This document shows positions 26,202-35,468 of a stretch of DNA of 64,000 nt, piece after piece. How positions within the stretch are numbered: the stretch's first letter is position 1; each line of letters opens with the position of its first letter. The translations under genes and the position numbers were made by a program. Where the stretch lies: the NCBI RefSeq assembly GCF_036226885.1, contig NZ_CP109027.1:1426001-1490000 (forward strand). The letters are read 5' to 3'. The DNA comes from Streptomyces sp. NBC_00663. GTDB lineage: Bacteria; Actinomycetota; Actinomycetes; Streptomycetales; Streptomycetaceae. The notes below the pieces were generated by a model. It made no database searches and was not told the DNA's origin. It was given only the letters and a program-made list of their open reading frames with translations.

Positions 26202-26212
26202 ACCTGCCGGGC

Positions 26213-27082
26213 ATGACTTCTGCCGCCCTTGAGCCGCGGTCCGGCCGCCGCTGCCACAACGTGCTCAACTCCCTGCACGCCACCTCCTACTTCGCCCCAG
26301 AGCTGGGCACCGAACTGGCGGGGATCGGGATCACGCACCCCCGGGCCGTCAACTTCGCGGTGCGGGCCGCCGCGATGGGCCGGGTGGGCGCCGGAACGGT
26401 CACGGCGGCCTTCTACAACTACCGGCACGAGCTGGTGGCCCGGCATGTCCCCGCGGTGTGGGAGACCGCCTCACCGGAGGCCGTCCTCGCGGCACGCACG
26501 CGTGCCGTGGACGCGTCCCTGCGGCGGCTGCTGGGCGAGGACGCGGTCACGTCCCCGGAGATCGCGGAGGCCGCGGAGCTCGCGCTGCGGGCCGCCGAGG
26601 CCGGTTCGCGCAGCGCCCGGCCGCTGTACGCGGCCCACGCGGACCTGCCGGTGCCCGAGGAGCCGCACCTGGCGTACTTCCACGCCACGACCCTGCTGCG
26701 CGAGCACCGGGGCGACGGGCATCTCGCCGCGCTGCTGGCCGCGGGCCTCGACGGTCTGGAGGCCCTGGTGACGCACACCGCGACCGGTCGCGGCATGACC
26801 CCGAAGTGGATCTTCACCACACGCGGCTGGACCCAGGAGGACTGGGACGCGGCGATCCGCCGACTCCGGGACCGCGACCTGCTGGACGAGGCCGGCGAGC
26901 TCACCGAGCGGGGTGTGGCGCTGCGCGCGGAGATCGAGGACATGACGGACCGCCTGGACCGGGCGCCGTACGAACACCTGGGCGCGCCGGGCGTGGCCCG
27001 TCTGACGGAACTCGGCACGGGGTTCGCGCGGGCGGCCATGGCGGCGGGAGCGTATCCGGCGGACCTGATCGGGAAGGGCTGA
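26213..27082 (+). CDS. SCO6745-family protein (unknown function)
   Basis: The 289-residue soluble, mostly helical protein matches what I recall as the Streptomyces SCO6745 family. It has RRCHNVLNSLHATSYFAPE at the N-terminus, LPVPEEPHLAYFHATTLLREHRGDGH in the middle and a C-terminal winged-helix-like stretch (GMTPKWIFTTRGWTQEDWDAAIRRLRDRDLLDEAG) resembling MarR-like DNA-binding regions. The ATG at 26213 has no Shine-Dalgarno sequence, and the mRNA may be leaderless. Function unknown; a sensor/regulator is one reading, supported by the palindrome just upstream. Confidence 0.85.
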   Translation: MTSAALEPRSGRRCHNVLNSLHATSYFAPELGTELAGIGITHPRAVNFAVRAAAMGRVGAGTVTAAFYNYRHELVARHVPAVWETASPEAVLAARTRAVDASLRRLLGEDAVTSPEIAEAAELALRAAEAGSRSARPLYAAHADLPVPEEPHLAYFHATTLLREHRGDGHLAALLAAGLDGLEALVTHTATGRGMTPKWIFTTRGWTQEDWDAAIRRLRDRDLLDEAGELTERGVALRAEIEDMTDRLDRAPYEHLGAPGVARLTELGTGFARAAMAAGAYPADLIGKG

Positions 27083-27176
27083 AGCCGGACCCGGACGAGG
27101 GGGCGCATGGCGTGGCACGGGTGAGGTACTCGGGGCCCGTCCGGTCGTCGTGGCCGGACGAGGAGAGGAGATGCTC

Positions 27177-27308
27177 GTGTTCCGTGCCATCGCAGATGTC
27201 CTGCGCCAGATCGCCGGCGCCATCGCCACCGTCGTGACGCTGCCCTTCCGGGCCCTGGCCCGGCTCTTCGGCGGAGCCTCAGGTTCTGCACGCGGTCGCC
27301 GCGCCTGA
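27177..27308 (+). CDS. 43-residue LPFR-motif small protein
   Basis: A short ORF missed by length cut-offs: GTG at 27177, 6 bases after AGGAG, giving about 43 residues with RQIAGAIATVVTLPFRALARLFGG and a basic tail GSARGRRA. An ATG at 27171 would add two residues but sits on top of the ribosome site. The amphipathic helix with the LPFR sequence matches a Streptomyces small-protein family I recall under that name. It may bind membranes; function unknown. Confidence 0.75.
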   Translation: MFRAIADVLRQIAGAIATVVTLPFRALARLFGGASGSARGRRA

Positions 27309-27388
27309 TGGCCGCGCCCTGATCCCCCAGTGTCCGTGCCACCTGCCACAATTGCCGCGCAACCTCTGTGAGAAGGCGGTACGGGATC

Positions 27389-29746
27389 GTGACGACACGC
27401 ACCCCCATCGGCGTTGGGTCCATCGAAGGAAGGATCGCCGAGGAGCTCGGCGTAAGGGAGCGGCAGGTCAAGGCCGCCGTGGAGCTGCTCGACGGCGGTT
27501 CGACGGTGCCCTTCATCGCCCGCTACCGCAAGGAAGCGACCGAGATGCTCGACGACGCGCAGCTGCGCACGCTCGAGGAGCGGCTGCGCTATCTGCGGGA
27601 GCTGGAGGAGCGGCGGACCGCGATCCTCGAGTCGGTGCGCGAGCAGGGCAAGCTCACCGAGGAGTTGGAGGCGCGGATCCGCGGCGCCGAGACCAAGGCG
27701 CGGCTTGAGGACATCTACCTGCCGTACAAGCCCAAGCGGCGCACCAAGGCGCAGATCGCGCGCGAGGCCGGGCTCGAGCCCCTCGCGGAGGGGCTCCTCG
27801 GCGATCCGACGGTCGACCCGCTCGCCGCTGCCGCCGCGTTCGTCGACGCAGACAAGGGCGTCGCCGACCCGCAGGCCGCGCTGGACGGCGCCCGCGCGAT
27901 CCTCACGGAGCGGTTCTCCGAGGACGCCGACCTGATCGGCGAACTGCGCGAGCGCATGTGGGTGCGTGGGCGCCTGGCCGCGAAGGTGAAGGAAGGCAAG
28001 GAGGAGGCGGGCGCCAAGTTCGCCGACTACTTCGACTTCGCCGAGCCGTTCAAGGACCTGCCCTCGCACCGCGTCCTGGCGATGCTGCGCGGCGAGAAGG
28101 AGGACGTCCTCGATCTCGTCCTGGAGCCCGAGGAAGCGACCGAGGGGCCTTCGTCGTACGAGGGGATCGTCGCCCACAAGTTCGGCATCACCGACCGTGG
28201 CCGCCCCGCCGACAAGTGGCTGAAGGACACCGTCCGTTGGGCCTGGCGCACCCGCATCCTCGTGCACCTCGGCATCGACCTGCGGCTGCGGCTGCGCACG
28301 GCCGCCGAGGACGAGGCGGTCGACGTGTTCGCCAAGAACCTCCGCGACCTGCTGCTCGCCGCCCCGGCCGGCACGCGCGCGACGCTGGGCCTCGACCCGG
28401 GCTTCCGTACGGGTGTGAAGGTCGCCGTCGTCGACGCCACCGGCAAGGTGGTCGCCACGGACGTCATCTACCCGCACGTCCCGGCCAACAAGTGGGACGA
28501 GGCGCTCGCCAAGCTGGCCGTGCTCGCCGCCCGGCACTCGGTCGAGCTGATCGCGATCGGCAACGGCACGGCGTCCCGGGAGACCGACAAGCTCGCCGGT
28601 GAACTCATCACCAGGCATCCGGAGTTGAAGCTCACCAAGGTGATGGTGTCCGAGGCGGGCGCGTCCGTGTACTCGGCCTCCGCGTTCGCCTCGCAGGAGC
28701 TGCCCGACATGGACGTGTCGCTGCGCGGCGCGGTCTCCATCGCGCGCCGCCTCCAGGACCCGCTCGCCGAGCTGGTGAAGATCGACCCGAAGTCGATCGG
28801 TGTCGGCCAGTACCAGCACGACCTGTCCGAGGTGAAGCTGTCGCGTTCACTGGACGCGGTGGTCGAGGACTGTGTGAACGGCGTCGGCGTGGACGTGAAC
28901 ACCGCCTCCGCCCCGCTTCTCTCGCGTGTCTCCGGCATCACCTCCGGGCTCGCCGAGAACATCGTGTCGCACCGCGACACCAACGGGCCGTTCACCTCCC
29001 GTACGGAGCTGAAGAAGGTGGCCCGGCTCGGCCCCAAGGCCTACGAGCAGTGCGCGGGCTTCCTCCGCATCCGCGGCGGCGACCCGCTGGACGCGTCCAG
29101 CGTGCACCCGGAGGCCTACCCGGTCGTCCGGCGCATGGTGAAGACCTCCGGGCAGGAGGTCGCCTCCCTCATCGGCAACACCGGTGTGCTGCGCTCGCTG
29201 CGGCCGCAGGAGTTCGTGGACGAGACGTTCGGTCTGCCCACCGTCACGGACATCCTCAAGGAGCTGGAGAAGCCGGGGCGTGACCCGCGGCCCGCGTTCA
29301 AGACGGCCACCTTCAAGGAGGGCGTCGAGAAGATCTCCGACCTCGCTCCCGGGATGGTGCTGGAGGGCGTGGTGACGAACGTGGCGGCCTTCGGGGCGTT
29401 CATCGACGTCGGTGTCCACCAGGACGGGCTGGCGCATGTGTCCGCGCTGTCGAAGACGTTCGTGAAGGACCCGCGCGACGTGGTCAAGCCCGGTGACATC
29501 GTCAAGGTGAAGGTGCTCGACGTCGACATTCCGCGCAAGCGGATCTCGTTGACGCTGCGGCTCGATGACGAGAAGGCTCCGCAGGGGCCGCAGGGTGCGC
29601 AGGGTGGCGGGGGTGAGCGTCGGCAGCGGGGTGGGCGGCCGCCTCAGCAGCGCCAGCAGCGGCAGGCTCCGGCGCCTGCCAACGGGGCGATGGCTGACGC
29701 GCTTCGGCGTGCGGGGCTGTTGGATCCGAAGAAGAAGGGGCGGTAG
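27389..29746 (+). CDS. tex: Tex family transcription accessory / RNA-binding protein
   Basis: The 785-residue protein has the full Tex architecture: N-terminal helical domain ([38 protein letters not shown]), a YqgF-like RNase H fold ([18 protein letters not shown] near residue 335), tandem helix-hairpin-helix ([24 protein letters not shown]) and an S1 RNA-binding domain ([33 protein letters not shown] near residue 655). A Gln- and Gly-rich low-complexity tail follows. Tex acts on RNA polymerase and RNA turnover. The GTG at 27389 begins [10 protein letters not shown] with GAGAAGG upstream. No operon partner. Confidence 0.95.
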   Translation: MTTRTPIGVGSIEGRIAEELGVRERQVKAAVELLDGGSTVPFIARYRKEATEMLDDAQLRTLEERLRYLRELEERRTAILESVREQGKLTEELEARIRGAETKARLEDIYLPYKPKRRTKAQIAREAGLEPLAEGLLGDPTVDPLAAAAAFVDADKGVADPQAALDGARAILTERFSEDADLIGELRERMWVRGRLAAKVKEGKEEAGAKFADYFDFAEPFKDLPSHRVLAMLRGEKEDVLDLVLEPEEATEGPSSYEGIVAHKFGITDRGRPADKWLKDTVRWAWRTRILVHLGIDLRLRLRTAAEDEAVDVFAKNLRDLLLAAPAGTRATLGLDPGFRTGVKVAVVDATGKVVATDVIYPHVPANKWDEALAKLAVLAARHSVELIAIGNGTASRETDKLAGELITRHPELKLTKVMVSEAGASVYSASAFASQELPDMDVSLRGAVSIARRLQDPLAELVKIDPKSIGVGQYQHDLSEVKLSRSLDAVVEDCVNGVGVDVNTASAPLLSRVSGITSGLAENIVSHRDTNGPFTSRTELKKVARLGPKAYEQCAGFLRIRGGDPLDASSVHPEAYPVVRRMVKTSGQEVASLIGNTGVLRSLRPQEFVDETFGLPTVTDILKELEKPGRDPRPAFKTATFKEGVEKISDLAPGMVLEGVVTNVAAFGAFIDVGVHQDGLAHVSALSKTFVKDPRDVVKPGDIVKVKVLDVDIPRKRISLTLRLDDEKAPQGPQGAQGGGGERRQRGGRPPQQRQQRQAPAPANGAMADALRRAGLLDPKKKGR

Positions 29747-29754
29747 CGGTTGTG

Positions 29755-29795
29755 GGGGAACTGCGGGCCGGTTGTGGCTGGTCGCGCAGTTCCCC
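29755..29795. terminator. GGGGAACTGCG inverted repeat between convergent genes
   Basis: An 11-bp inverted repeat (GGGGAACTGCG at 29755-29765 with CGCAGTTCCCC at 29785-29795) followed by CGCGCCCC lies between the convergent tex and ABC-F genes. It can serve as a bidirectional terminator. The sequence family (GGGGAACTGCG...GCAGTTCCCCGCGCCCCT) recurs in intergenic regions across Streptomyces. Confidence 0.75.
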
Positions 29796-29802
29796 GCGCC
29801 CC

Positions 29803-31446
29803 TCAGGGGGCTTCGCTCACCTTGCCTGCTGAGACCTCCAAGCGGCGGGTCACGCTCACCGCGTCCAGCATTCTGCGGTCGTGGGTGACCAGGAGGAGCG
29901 TGCCCTCGTAGGCGTCCAGGGCCTGTTCCAGCTGTTCGATGGCCGGTAGGTCCAGGTGGTTGGTCGGCTCGTCCAGGACCAGGAGGTTGACGCCCCTGCC
30001 CTGGAGCAGGGCCAGCGCCGCGCGGGTGCGCTCGCCCGGGGACAAGGTCGCCGCCGAGCGCAGCACGTGGTCCGCCTTCAGGCCGAACTTGGCCAGCAGG
30101 GTGCGGACCTCGGCCGGCTCGGTGTCCGGGACGGCCGCCCCGAAGGCGTCCAGCAGCGACTCGTCGCCGTGGAACAGCTTGCGGGCCTGGTCGACCTCTC
30201 CGATCAGGACGCCGGAGCCGAGCGAAGCCTGGCCGGCGGTCAGCGGCACCCTGCCCAGCAGTGCGGCCAGCAGGGTCGACTTGCCGGCGCCGTTCGCGCC
30301 CGTCACCGCCACACGGTCCGCCCAGTCGAGCTGGAGGGAGACCGGGCCCAGGGTGAAGTCGCCGCGCCGTACCTCCGCGTCGCGCAGGGTCGCCACGACC
30401 GACCCCGAGCGGGGCGCCGAGGCGATCTCCATACGCAGTTCCCACTCCTTGCGGGGCTCCTCGACCACGTCGAGGCGTTCGATCATGCGCTGGGTCTGGC
30501 GGGCCTTCGCGGCCTGCTTCTCGCTGGCCTCGCTGCGGAACTTGCGGCCGATCTTGTCGTTGTCGTTGTTCGCCTTGCGGCGGGCGTTCTTGACGCCCTT
30601 GTCCATCCAGGAGCGCTGCATCTGGGCCCGGTCCTGGAGCGACGCCCTCTTGTCGGCGTACTCCTCGTAGTCGTCGCGGGCGTGCCGGCGGGCCACGTCG
30701 CGCTCCTCCAGATAGGCCTCGTAGCCGCCGCCGTAGAGGTTGATCTGCTGCTGGGCGAGGTCGAGTTCGAGGACCTTGGTGACGGTGCGGGTGAGGAACT
30801 CGCGGTCGTGGCTGACGACGACGGTGCCGGCGCGCAGACCGCTCACGAAACGTTCCAGGCGCTCCAGGCCGTCGAGGTCGAGGTCGTTGGTGGGCTCGTC
30901 GAGGAGGAAGACGTCGTAGCGGGACAGGAGCAGGGAGGCGAGTCCGGCGCGGGCCGCCTGGCCGCCGGACAGGGAGGTCATCGGCTGGTCGAGGTCCACG
31001 GTCAGGCCGAGGGAGTCGGCGATCTCCTCGGCGCGTTCGTCGAGGTCCGCGCCGCCGAGGTCGAGCCAGCGCTCCAGGCTGGTGGCGTAGGCGTCGTCGG
31101 CGCCGGGCGCGCCGTCGACGAGGGCCTGGGTCGCCTCGTCCATGACGCGCTGGGCCTCGGCGACGCCGGTGCGGCGGGCCAGGAAGGCGCGGATCGTCTC
31201 GCCGGGGCGGCGCTCCGGTTCCTGCGGGAGGTGGCCGACGGTGGCGGTCGGCGGGGAGAGGCGCAGCTCGCCCTCCTCCGGTGCGGTCAGCCCGGCGAGC
31301 AGCCTGAGCAGGGTGGACTTGCCCGCGCCGTTGGCGCCGACCAGCCCGATGACGTCACCGGGCGCGACGACGAGGTCGAGCCCGGTGAACAGGGAGCGGT
31401 CGCCGTGGCCGGCGGCGAGGTTCTTGGCGACGAGGGTGGCAGTCAT
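29803..31446 (-). CDS. ABC-F family ATPase (ribosome-associated)
   Basis: The 547-residue protein has two ABC cassettes and no membrane domain: Walker A GANGAGKST near residues 37 and 385, signatures SLSGGQAARAGLA and LSPGERTRAALALL, and DEPTNDLD/DEPTNHLD Walker B regions. The inter-domain linker, residues about 240-310, is rich in charged residues (EERDVARRHARDDYEEYADKR). ABC-F proteins act on the ribosome, either as translation factors or in antibiotic protection. It ends close to the convergent tex terminator. No leader peptide is obvious upstream, unlike the second ABC-F gene at 59050. Confidence 0.94.
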   Translation of the reverse strand: MTATLVAKNLAAGHGDRSLFTGLDLVVAPGDVIGLVGANGAGKSTLLRLLAGLTAPEEGELRLSPPTATVGHLPQEPERRPGETIRAFLARRTGVAEAQRVMDEATQALVDGAPGADDAYATSLERWLDLGGADLDERAEEIADSLGLTVDLDQPMTSLSGGQAARAGLASLLLSRYDVFLLDEPTNDLDLDGLERLERFVSGLRAGTVVVSHDREFLTRTVTKVLELDLAQQQINLYGGGYEAYLEERDVARRHARDDYEEYADKRASLQDRAQMQRSWMDKGVKNARRKANNDNDKIGRKFRSEASEKQAAKARQTQRMIERLDVVEEPRKEWELRMEIASAPRSGSVVATLRDAEVRRGDFTLGPVSLQLDWADRVAVTGANGAGKSTLLAALLGRVPLTAGQASLGSGVLIGEVDQARKLFHGDESLLDAFGAAVPDTEPAEVRTLLAKFGLKADHVLRSAATLSPGERTRAALALLQGRGVNLLVLDEPTNHLDLPAIEQLEQALDAYEGTLLLVTHDRRMLDAVSVTRRLEVSAGKVSEAP

Positions 31447-31494
31447 CAGGGGATCGATTTTAGCGAGGCCGGGCGGCGGGTCTCCCCCGGCGTA

Positions 31495-32541
31495 TCAGCG
31501 GCTCCCTCCCGCCGCCCGTCCATGGGCCATCGCCTCCACCAGCACGCTCCCCGACGTCCGGGCCACCACGAAGGCCTCCCCCTTCACCGCCCTCGCGTCC
31601 AGGGGGATGCGATGCCGGCCCGCCTCCAGGACGCCGTCGAAGACCTCCTGGGCCTGGGTGCGGAAGAACCGGTCGAGACGGTACGCGGTGAGCCGTACCC
31701 GGCAGGGCGAGGTGACCTCGACGCCCGCCTCGCCGTCGGCGGCGACCAGGCGGGTCAGCCGGCGCTGGTCCTCGGGGCTGCGGTCGAGGGCGTGTTCGAT
31801 CTGGGCGACGAGGAGGGGGACGATCGGGGCGAGTCCGTTCACGTAGGTCACGTCCACGCCGGCGCGGTCGAAGGCGCGGCGCACGGAGGCACGTTCCGCC
31901 TCGCCGATCGCCCGGCCGAAGGCGACGGCTCCGTAGCCGCGCAGTTCGTCGGCGGGGACGCCGTCGGCGTCGTGGGCGATGTCGGCGCCGATGCCGATGG
32001 CGCGCAGGGCGGCGGCGAGCTTGGCGAGGAGGGCGACGCGGGCGCCGATCAGCAGGACACGGCGGCGTGGGCTCGCGGTGCCGGAGGAGAGCAGGGAGTC
32101 GAGGGCCGCGCGGTAGTCGGCGCCGTGGAAGCGGAAGGGGCCGATGCCGTGGTAGCCGTTGAGCTCCAGGTCGGCCTGCTCGTCGGTCTGCCAGGCGAAG
32201 TCCCGCCAGATGTAGTCGGCGCCCTCCTTCTCGATGACCGCGGTGACGGCACCGCAGGCGAGGTCCTCGCACTCGGGGCAGCCGTAGATGACATAGCGCC
32301 CGCCCGGAAGCGGGGCGTCCGTCTCCAGCAGGAGACTGCGGACCTGGGCGGTGAAGATCGACGGTGGTACGTCCGAGGCGAGTGGGGAGACGGCGTCGAG
32401 GTCGGAGAGCTGGAAGAGCAACGGTCGTCCGTCGACGATGAAGTCCACGAAGTCGCGGTGGACTTGGTAGTCACCGTTGACGAGGACGCCACCGGCACGC
32501 ATCGCCGGTGCCAGGCCGAAGGTCGCGTACTCGGCAGACAT
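31495..32541 (-). CDS. Oxidoreductase-like conserved protein of unknown function
   Basis: The 348-residue protein is not recognised with certainty. A CxxC pair (YGCPECEDLACGAV near residue 85) may bind metal. A central nucleotide-binding-like strand RRVLLIGARVALLAKLAAALRAIG (near residue 160) gives it an oxidoreductase look, and the middle region is Ala- and Arg-rich. The start at 32541 (MSAEYATFGLAP) is set by the divergent D-amino acid oxidase gene 66 bases away; a frame running to 33492 is antisense to that gene and rejected. Confidence 0.7.
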   Translation of the reverse strand: MSAEYATFGLAPAMRAGGVLVNGDYQVHRDFVDFIVDGRPLLFQLSDLDAVSPLASDVPPSIFTAQVRSLLLETDAPLPGGRYVIYGCPECEDLACGAVTAVIEKEGADYIWRDFAWQTDEQADLELNGYHGIGPFRFHGADYRAALDSLLSSGTASPRRRVLLIGARVALLAKLAAALRAIGIGADIAHDADGVPADELRGYGAVAFGRAIGEAERASVRRAFDRAGVDVTYVNGLAPIVPLLVAQIEHALDRSPEDQRRLTRLVAADGEAGVEVTSPCRVRLTAYRLDRFFRTQAQEVFDGVLEAGRHRIPLDARAVKGEAFVVARTSGSVLVEAMAHGRAAGGSR

Positions 32542-32607
32542 GCTGCGAGTATTCCCGCAGCAAGCGCCCTCTGAGCACGGCATGACACATTCCGCTACGT
32601 TTCGGTC

Positions 32608-33558
32608 GTGGACAGTGAGCTGAGCGGCGATGTCGTGGTGGTCGGTGGTGGCGTGATCGGGCTGACGACCGCCGTGGTGCTGGCCGAGCGTGGCCGTCGG
32701 GTGCGGGTGTGGACGCGGGACCCGGTCGAGCGGACCACCTCGGCGGTCGCCGGGGCGCTGTGGTGGCCGTACCGGATCAGGCCGGTCGCGTCGGCGCGCG
32801 GGTGGGCGCTGCGCTCGCTGGACGTGTACGAGGAGCTGGCGGCGGACCCGGACCGTACCGGCGTACGCATGGTCGAAGGGGTGCTGGGCGAGGAGGAGCT
32901 GGACGACGGGTTCGGCTGGCTGACCGCCCGGCTGCCGGGGCTCCGGCCGGTCACCGCCGAGGAGTACGCCGGGACCGGACTGTGGGCACGGCTCCCGCTG
33001 GTCGACATGGCGGCGCATCTGCCGTGGCTGAGGCGGCGGTTCGTCGAGGCGGGCGGGGTGGTCGAGACGCGTACGGTGTCCGACCTGGCGGAGGTCGAGG
33101 CGCCGGTGGTGGTCAACTGCACGGGGCTCGGTGCGCGTGAGCTGGTGCCGGACGAGTCGATGGTGCCGGTGCGGGGGCAGCTGGTCGTGGTCGAGAACCC
33201 GGGCATCCGGACCTGGGTGGTGTCGACGGGCGCCGACGGGGAGCTGGCGTACTTCTTCCCGCAGCCGGGGCGGCTGCTGCTGGGCGGTACGGCAGTCGAG
33301 GGCGAGTGGTCCACGCAGCCGGATCCCGCCGTGGCCGAGGCGATCGTAGGGCGGTGTGCGGCGCTGCGGCCGGAGATCGCGGGAGCGCGGGTGCTGGACC
33401 ACCGGGTGGGGCTGCGGCCGGCGCGGCACGCGGTCCGGCTGGAGCGTGAACTCCTGCCCGGCGGGCGGGTGTTGGTGCACAACTACGGGCACGGCGGCGC
33501 GGGCGTGACGGTGGCGTGGGGATGTGCGGAGGAGGCCGCGGGGCTGGCCACAACCTGA
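32608..33558 (+). CDS. D-amino acid oxidase-family FAD oxidoreductase
   Basis: The 316-residue flavoprotein has the Rossmann motif DVVVVGGGVIGLTTAVVLAERG near residue 8, the DAO signature SAVAGALWWPYRI and a C-terminal VHNYGHGGAGVTVAWGCA, which contacts FAD in DAO enzymes. It would oxidise D-amino acids to imino acids with H2O2 production. The start is a GTG at 32608. No signal peptide, so cytosolic. The substrate cannot be chosen from this. Confidence 0.92.
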   Translation: MDSELSGDVVVVGGGVIGLTTAVVLAERGRRVRVWTRDPVERTTSAVAGALWWPYRIRPVASARGWALRSLDVYEELAADPDRTGVRMVEGVLGEEELDDGFGWLTARLPGLRPVTAEEYAGTGLWARLPLVDMAAHLPWLRRRFVEAGGVVETRTVSDLAEVEAPVVVNCTGLGARELVPDESMVPVRGQLVVVENPGIRTWVVSTGADGELAYFFPQPGRLLLGGTAVEGEWSTQPDPAVAEAIVGRCAALRPEIAGARVLDHRVGLRPARHAVRLERELLPGGRVLVHNYGHGGAGVTVAWGCAEEAAGLATT

Positions 33559-33570
33559 ATCCGTCCTGGC

Positions 33571-33660
33571 ACGACCGCACCCCGAAAGGGGCGCGGGGCC
33601 GTGCCGATGTGCGGCTGCCGCCGCGTGGGCTCGACCAGCCCCCGCCGGCCCGCGGATTCG
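33571..33660. repeat. Classic Streptomyces intergenic repeat element
   Basis: The region between the convergent D-amino acid oxidase and BCCT genes has the element core ACCCCGAAAGGGGCGCGGGG, followed by a GTGCGGCTGCC-type segment and GACCAGCCCCCGCCGGCCCGC. The CCCCGAAAGGGG hairpin (33580-33591) probably terminates transcription. Related sequences are frequent in Streptomyces genomes; this is memory, not a search. Confidence 0.65.
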
Positions 33661-35385
33661 TCACTGCTGTCGCGGCGGAGCCCAACTGTGGTCGTGGCCC
33701 AGTGGGTCGCCCTCCGTCTCGGTGCCCGGGCCCGGGCCGACCTTGATCTCGAACTCGCCGTCGTACTTCCTGTGGCCCTCGATCACGGCGAGCTCGACGG
33801 CCTCGGAGCCCATCTCGCCGCGCACGATGACCGGGTCGCGGCGCAGGTCGCGCATGAGGGCGACGCACATGCCGATCATCACCAGGACGAAGGGCGCGGC
33901 GGCCAGGATGGTGAGGTTTTGCAGACCGGTGAGGGCGTCGCCCTGGCCGCTGCCGACGAGCAGCATGATGGCGGCGACGGCACCGGTGACGATGCCCCAG
34001 AACACCACGACGAACCGGCCGGGTTCGAGGGCGCCCTTCTGGGAGAGCGTGCCCATCACGATGGAGGCGGCGTCGGCTCCCGAGACGAAGAAGATGCCGA
34101 CCAGGATCATCACCAGCAGGCTGGTGGCGGTGGCGATGGGGAACTCCTGGAGCACGCCGAAGAGTTGGCCCTCGGGGGTGTCCTCGCCGGCGAGCGCGCC
34201 GCCCTCCTTCAGCTTCATCGCCGTACCGCCGAAGACGGCGAACCAGATCAGGCTGACCGTGCTGGGGACGAGGATGACGCCGCCGACGAACTGGCGGATG
34301 GTCCGGCCGCGGCTGATGCGGGCGATGAACATGCCGACGAAGGGCGTCCAGGAGATCCACCAGGCCCAGTAAAAGACGGTCCAGCTGCCCAGCCAGTCGG
34401 CGACGCCCTTGCCGCCGCTCGCCTCGGTGCGGCCGGCGAGCTGGGGCAGGTCGCCGAGGTAGGCGAAGACCGAGGTGGGCAGCAGGTCGAGGACGATGAT
34501 CGTGGGCCCGGCGATGAACACGAACACGGCGAGGATCAGGGCGAGCACCATGTTGGTGTTGGACAGCCACTGGATGCCCTTCTCGACACCCGAGACGGCC
34601 GACGCGACGAAGGCCAGGGTGAGGACGGCGATGATCGCGACGAGCAGACCGGTGCTGACGTCGTCCATCCAGTCCAGCTCCTGGAATCCGGAGCCGATCT
34701 GGAGCGCGCCGAGCCCGAGGGAGGCCGCGGAGCCGAAGATGGTGGCGATGATCGCGAGGATGTCGATGACCCGGCCCACGCCGCCCTCTGCGTGCCGCTC
34801 CCCGATCAGCGGGGTGAAGACCGCGCTGATGGTCTGGCGCCGGCGCTTGCGGAAGGTGCTGTAGGCGATGGCGAGGCCGACCACCGCGTAGATCGCCCAG
34901 GGATGCAGCGTCCAGTGGAAGAGGGTGGTCGCCATTGCCGTCTCCATGCGGTCACCGGAGTCGGCGGGGTCGGTGCCGGGGGGCGGGGCCGTGTAGTGGG
35001 CGAGGGGTTCGCTCACGCCGTAGAACATCAGACCGATGCCCATGCCCGCGCTGAACATCATCGCGACCCATGACACGGTGCGGAACTCGGGCTCCTCGCC
35101 CTCGGCGCCGAGGTGGATACGGCCGTAGCGGCTGACCGCGAGCCAGAGCGCGAAGACCACGAAGCAGGAGGCGGCCAGCATGAAGGCCCAACCGCCGTTC
35201 TTGATCAGGCCGTTGAGCATCTTCGTGGAGACGCTCTCCAGCGAGTCCGTCGCCGTGGAGCCCCAGATCACGAAGGCCACGGTGATGACGGCGGTGACCC
35301 CGAACACCACGCGGTCGGTGGTGTGGTCGCGGGGAAGGCCCGAAGAGCCCTCCCCGCCACCCCTTTTCTTCATGTCTTCCGTCAT
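33661..35385 (-). CDS. BCCT-family betaine/choline/carnitine transporter
   Basis: The 574-residue protein has about twelve hydrophobic segments, with the BCCT signature YWAWWISWTPFVGMFIARISRGRTI and GMGIGLMFYGVSEPLAHY. The N-terminus is hydrophilic (KKRGGGEGSSGLPRDHTTD) and the C-terminal about 60 residues are charged and cytosolic, usually the osmosensing part. It imports trimethylammonium compounds with Na+ or H+, typically for osmoprotection. The start at 35385 (MTEDMKKRGG) has GAGAAGGTG upstream. The long upstream frame to 36279 is antisense to the peptidase gene. Confidence 0.95.
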   Translation of the reverse strand: MTEDMKKRGGGEGSSGLPRDHTTDRVVFGVTAVITVAFVIWGSTATDSLESVSTKMLNGLIKNGGWAFMLAASCFVVFALWLAVSRYGRIHLGAEGEEPEFRTVSWVAMMFSAGMGIGLMFYGVSEPLAHYTAPPPGTDPADSGDRMETAMATTLFHWTLHPWAIYAVVGLAIAYSTFRKRRRQTISAVFTPLIGERHAEGGVGRVIDILAIIATIFGSAASLGLGALQIGSGFQELDWMDDVSTGLLVAIIAVLTLAFVASAVSGVEKGIQWLSNTNMVLALILAVFVFIAGPTIIVLDLLPTSVFAYLGDLPQLAGRTEASGGKGVADWLGSWTVFYWAWWISWTPFVGMFIARISRGRTIRQFVGGVILVPSTVSLIWFAVFGGTAMKLKEGGALAGEDTPEGQLFGVLQEFPIATATSLLVMILVGIFFVSGADAASIVMGTLSQKGALEPGRFVVVFWGIVTGAVAAIMLLVGSGQGDALTGLQNLTILAAAPFVLVMIGMCVALMRDLRRDPVIVRGEMGSEAVELAVIEGHRKYDGEFEIKVGPGPGTETEGDPLGHDHSWAPPRQQ

Positions 35386-35468
35386 TTGCGGCACCTTCTC
35401 CCGAAACCCATGGATACGGCCTACCACAGGTACCGCAAATGGCCCGGTTTTCAACCGCCGATGTCGGA

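Noticed and set aside
26471..28819. 782-codon minus-strand open frame across the SCO6745-family gene and tex
   Set aside because: Antisense to two well-supported genes; composition is low complexity with no family signature.
29956..32574. 872-codon plus-strand open frame over the ABC-F gene
   Set aside because: Antisense to the ABC-F gene and the 31495-32541 gene; composition is low-complexity Val/Gly/Glu.
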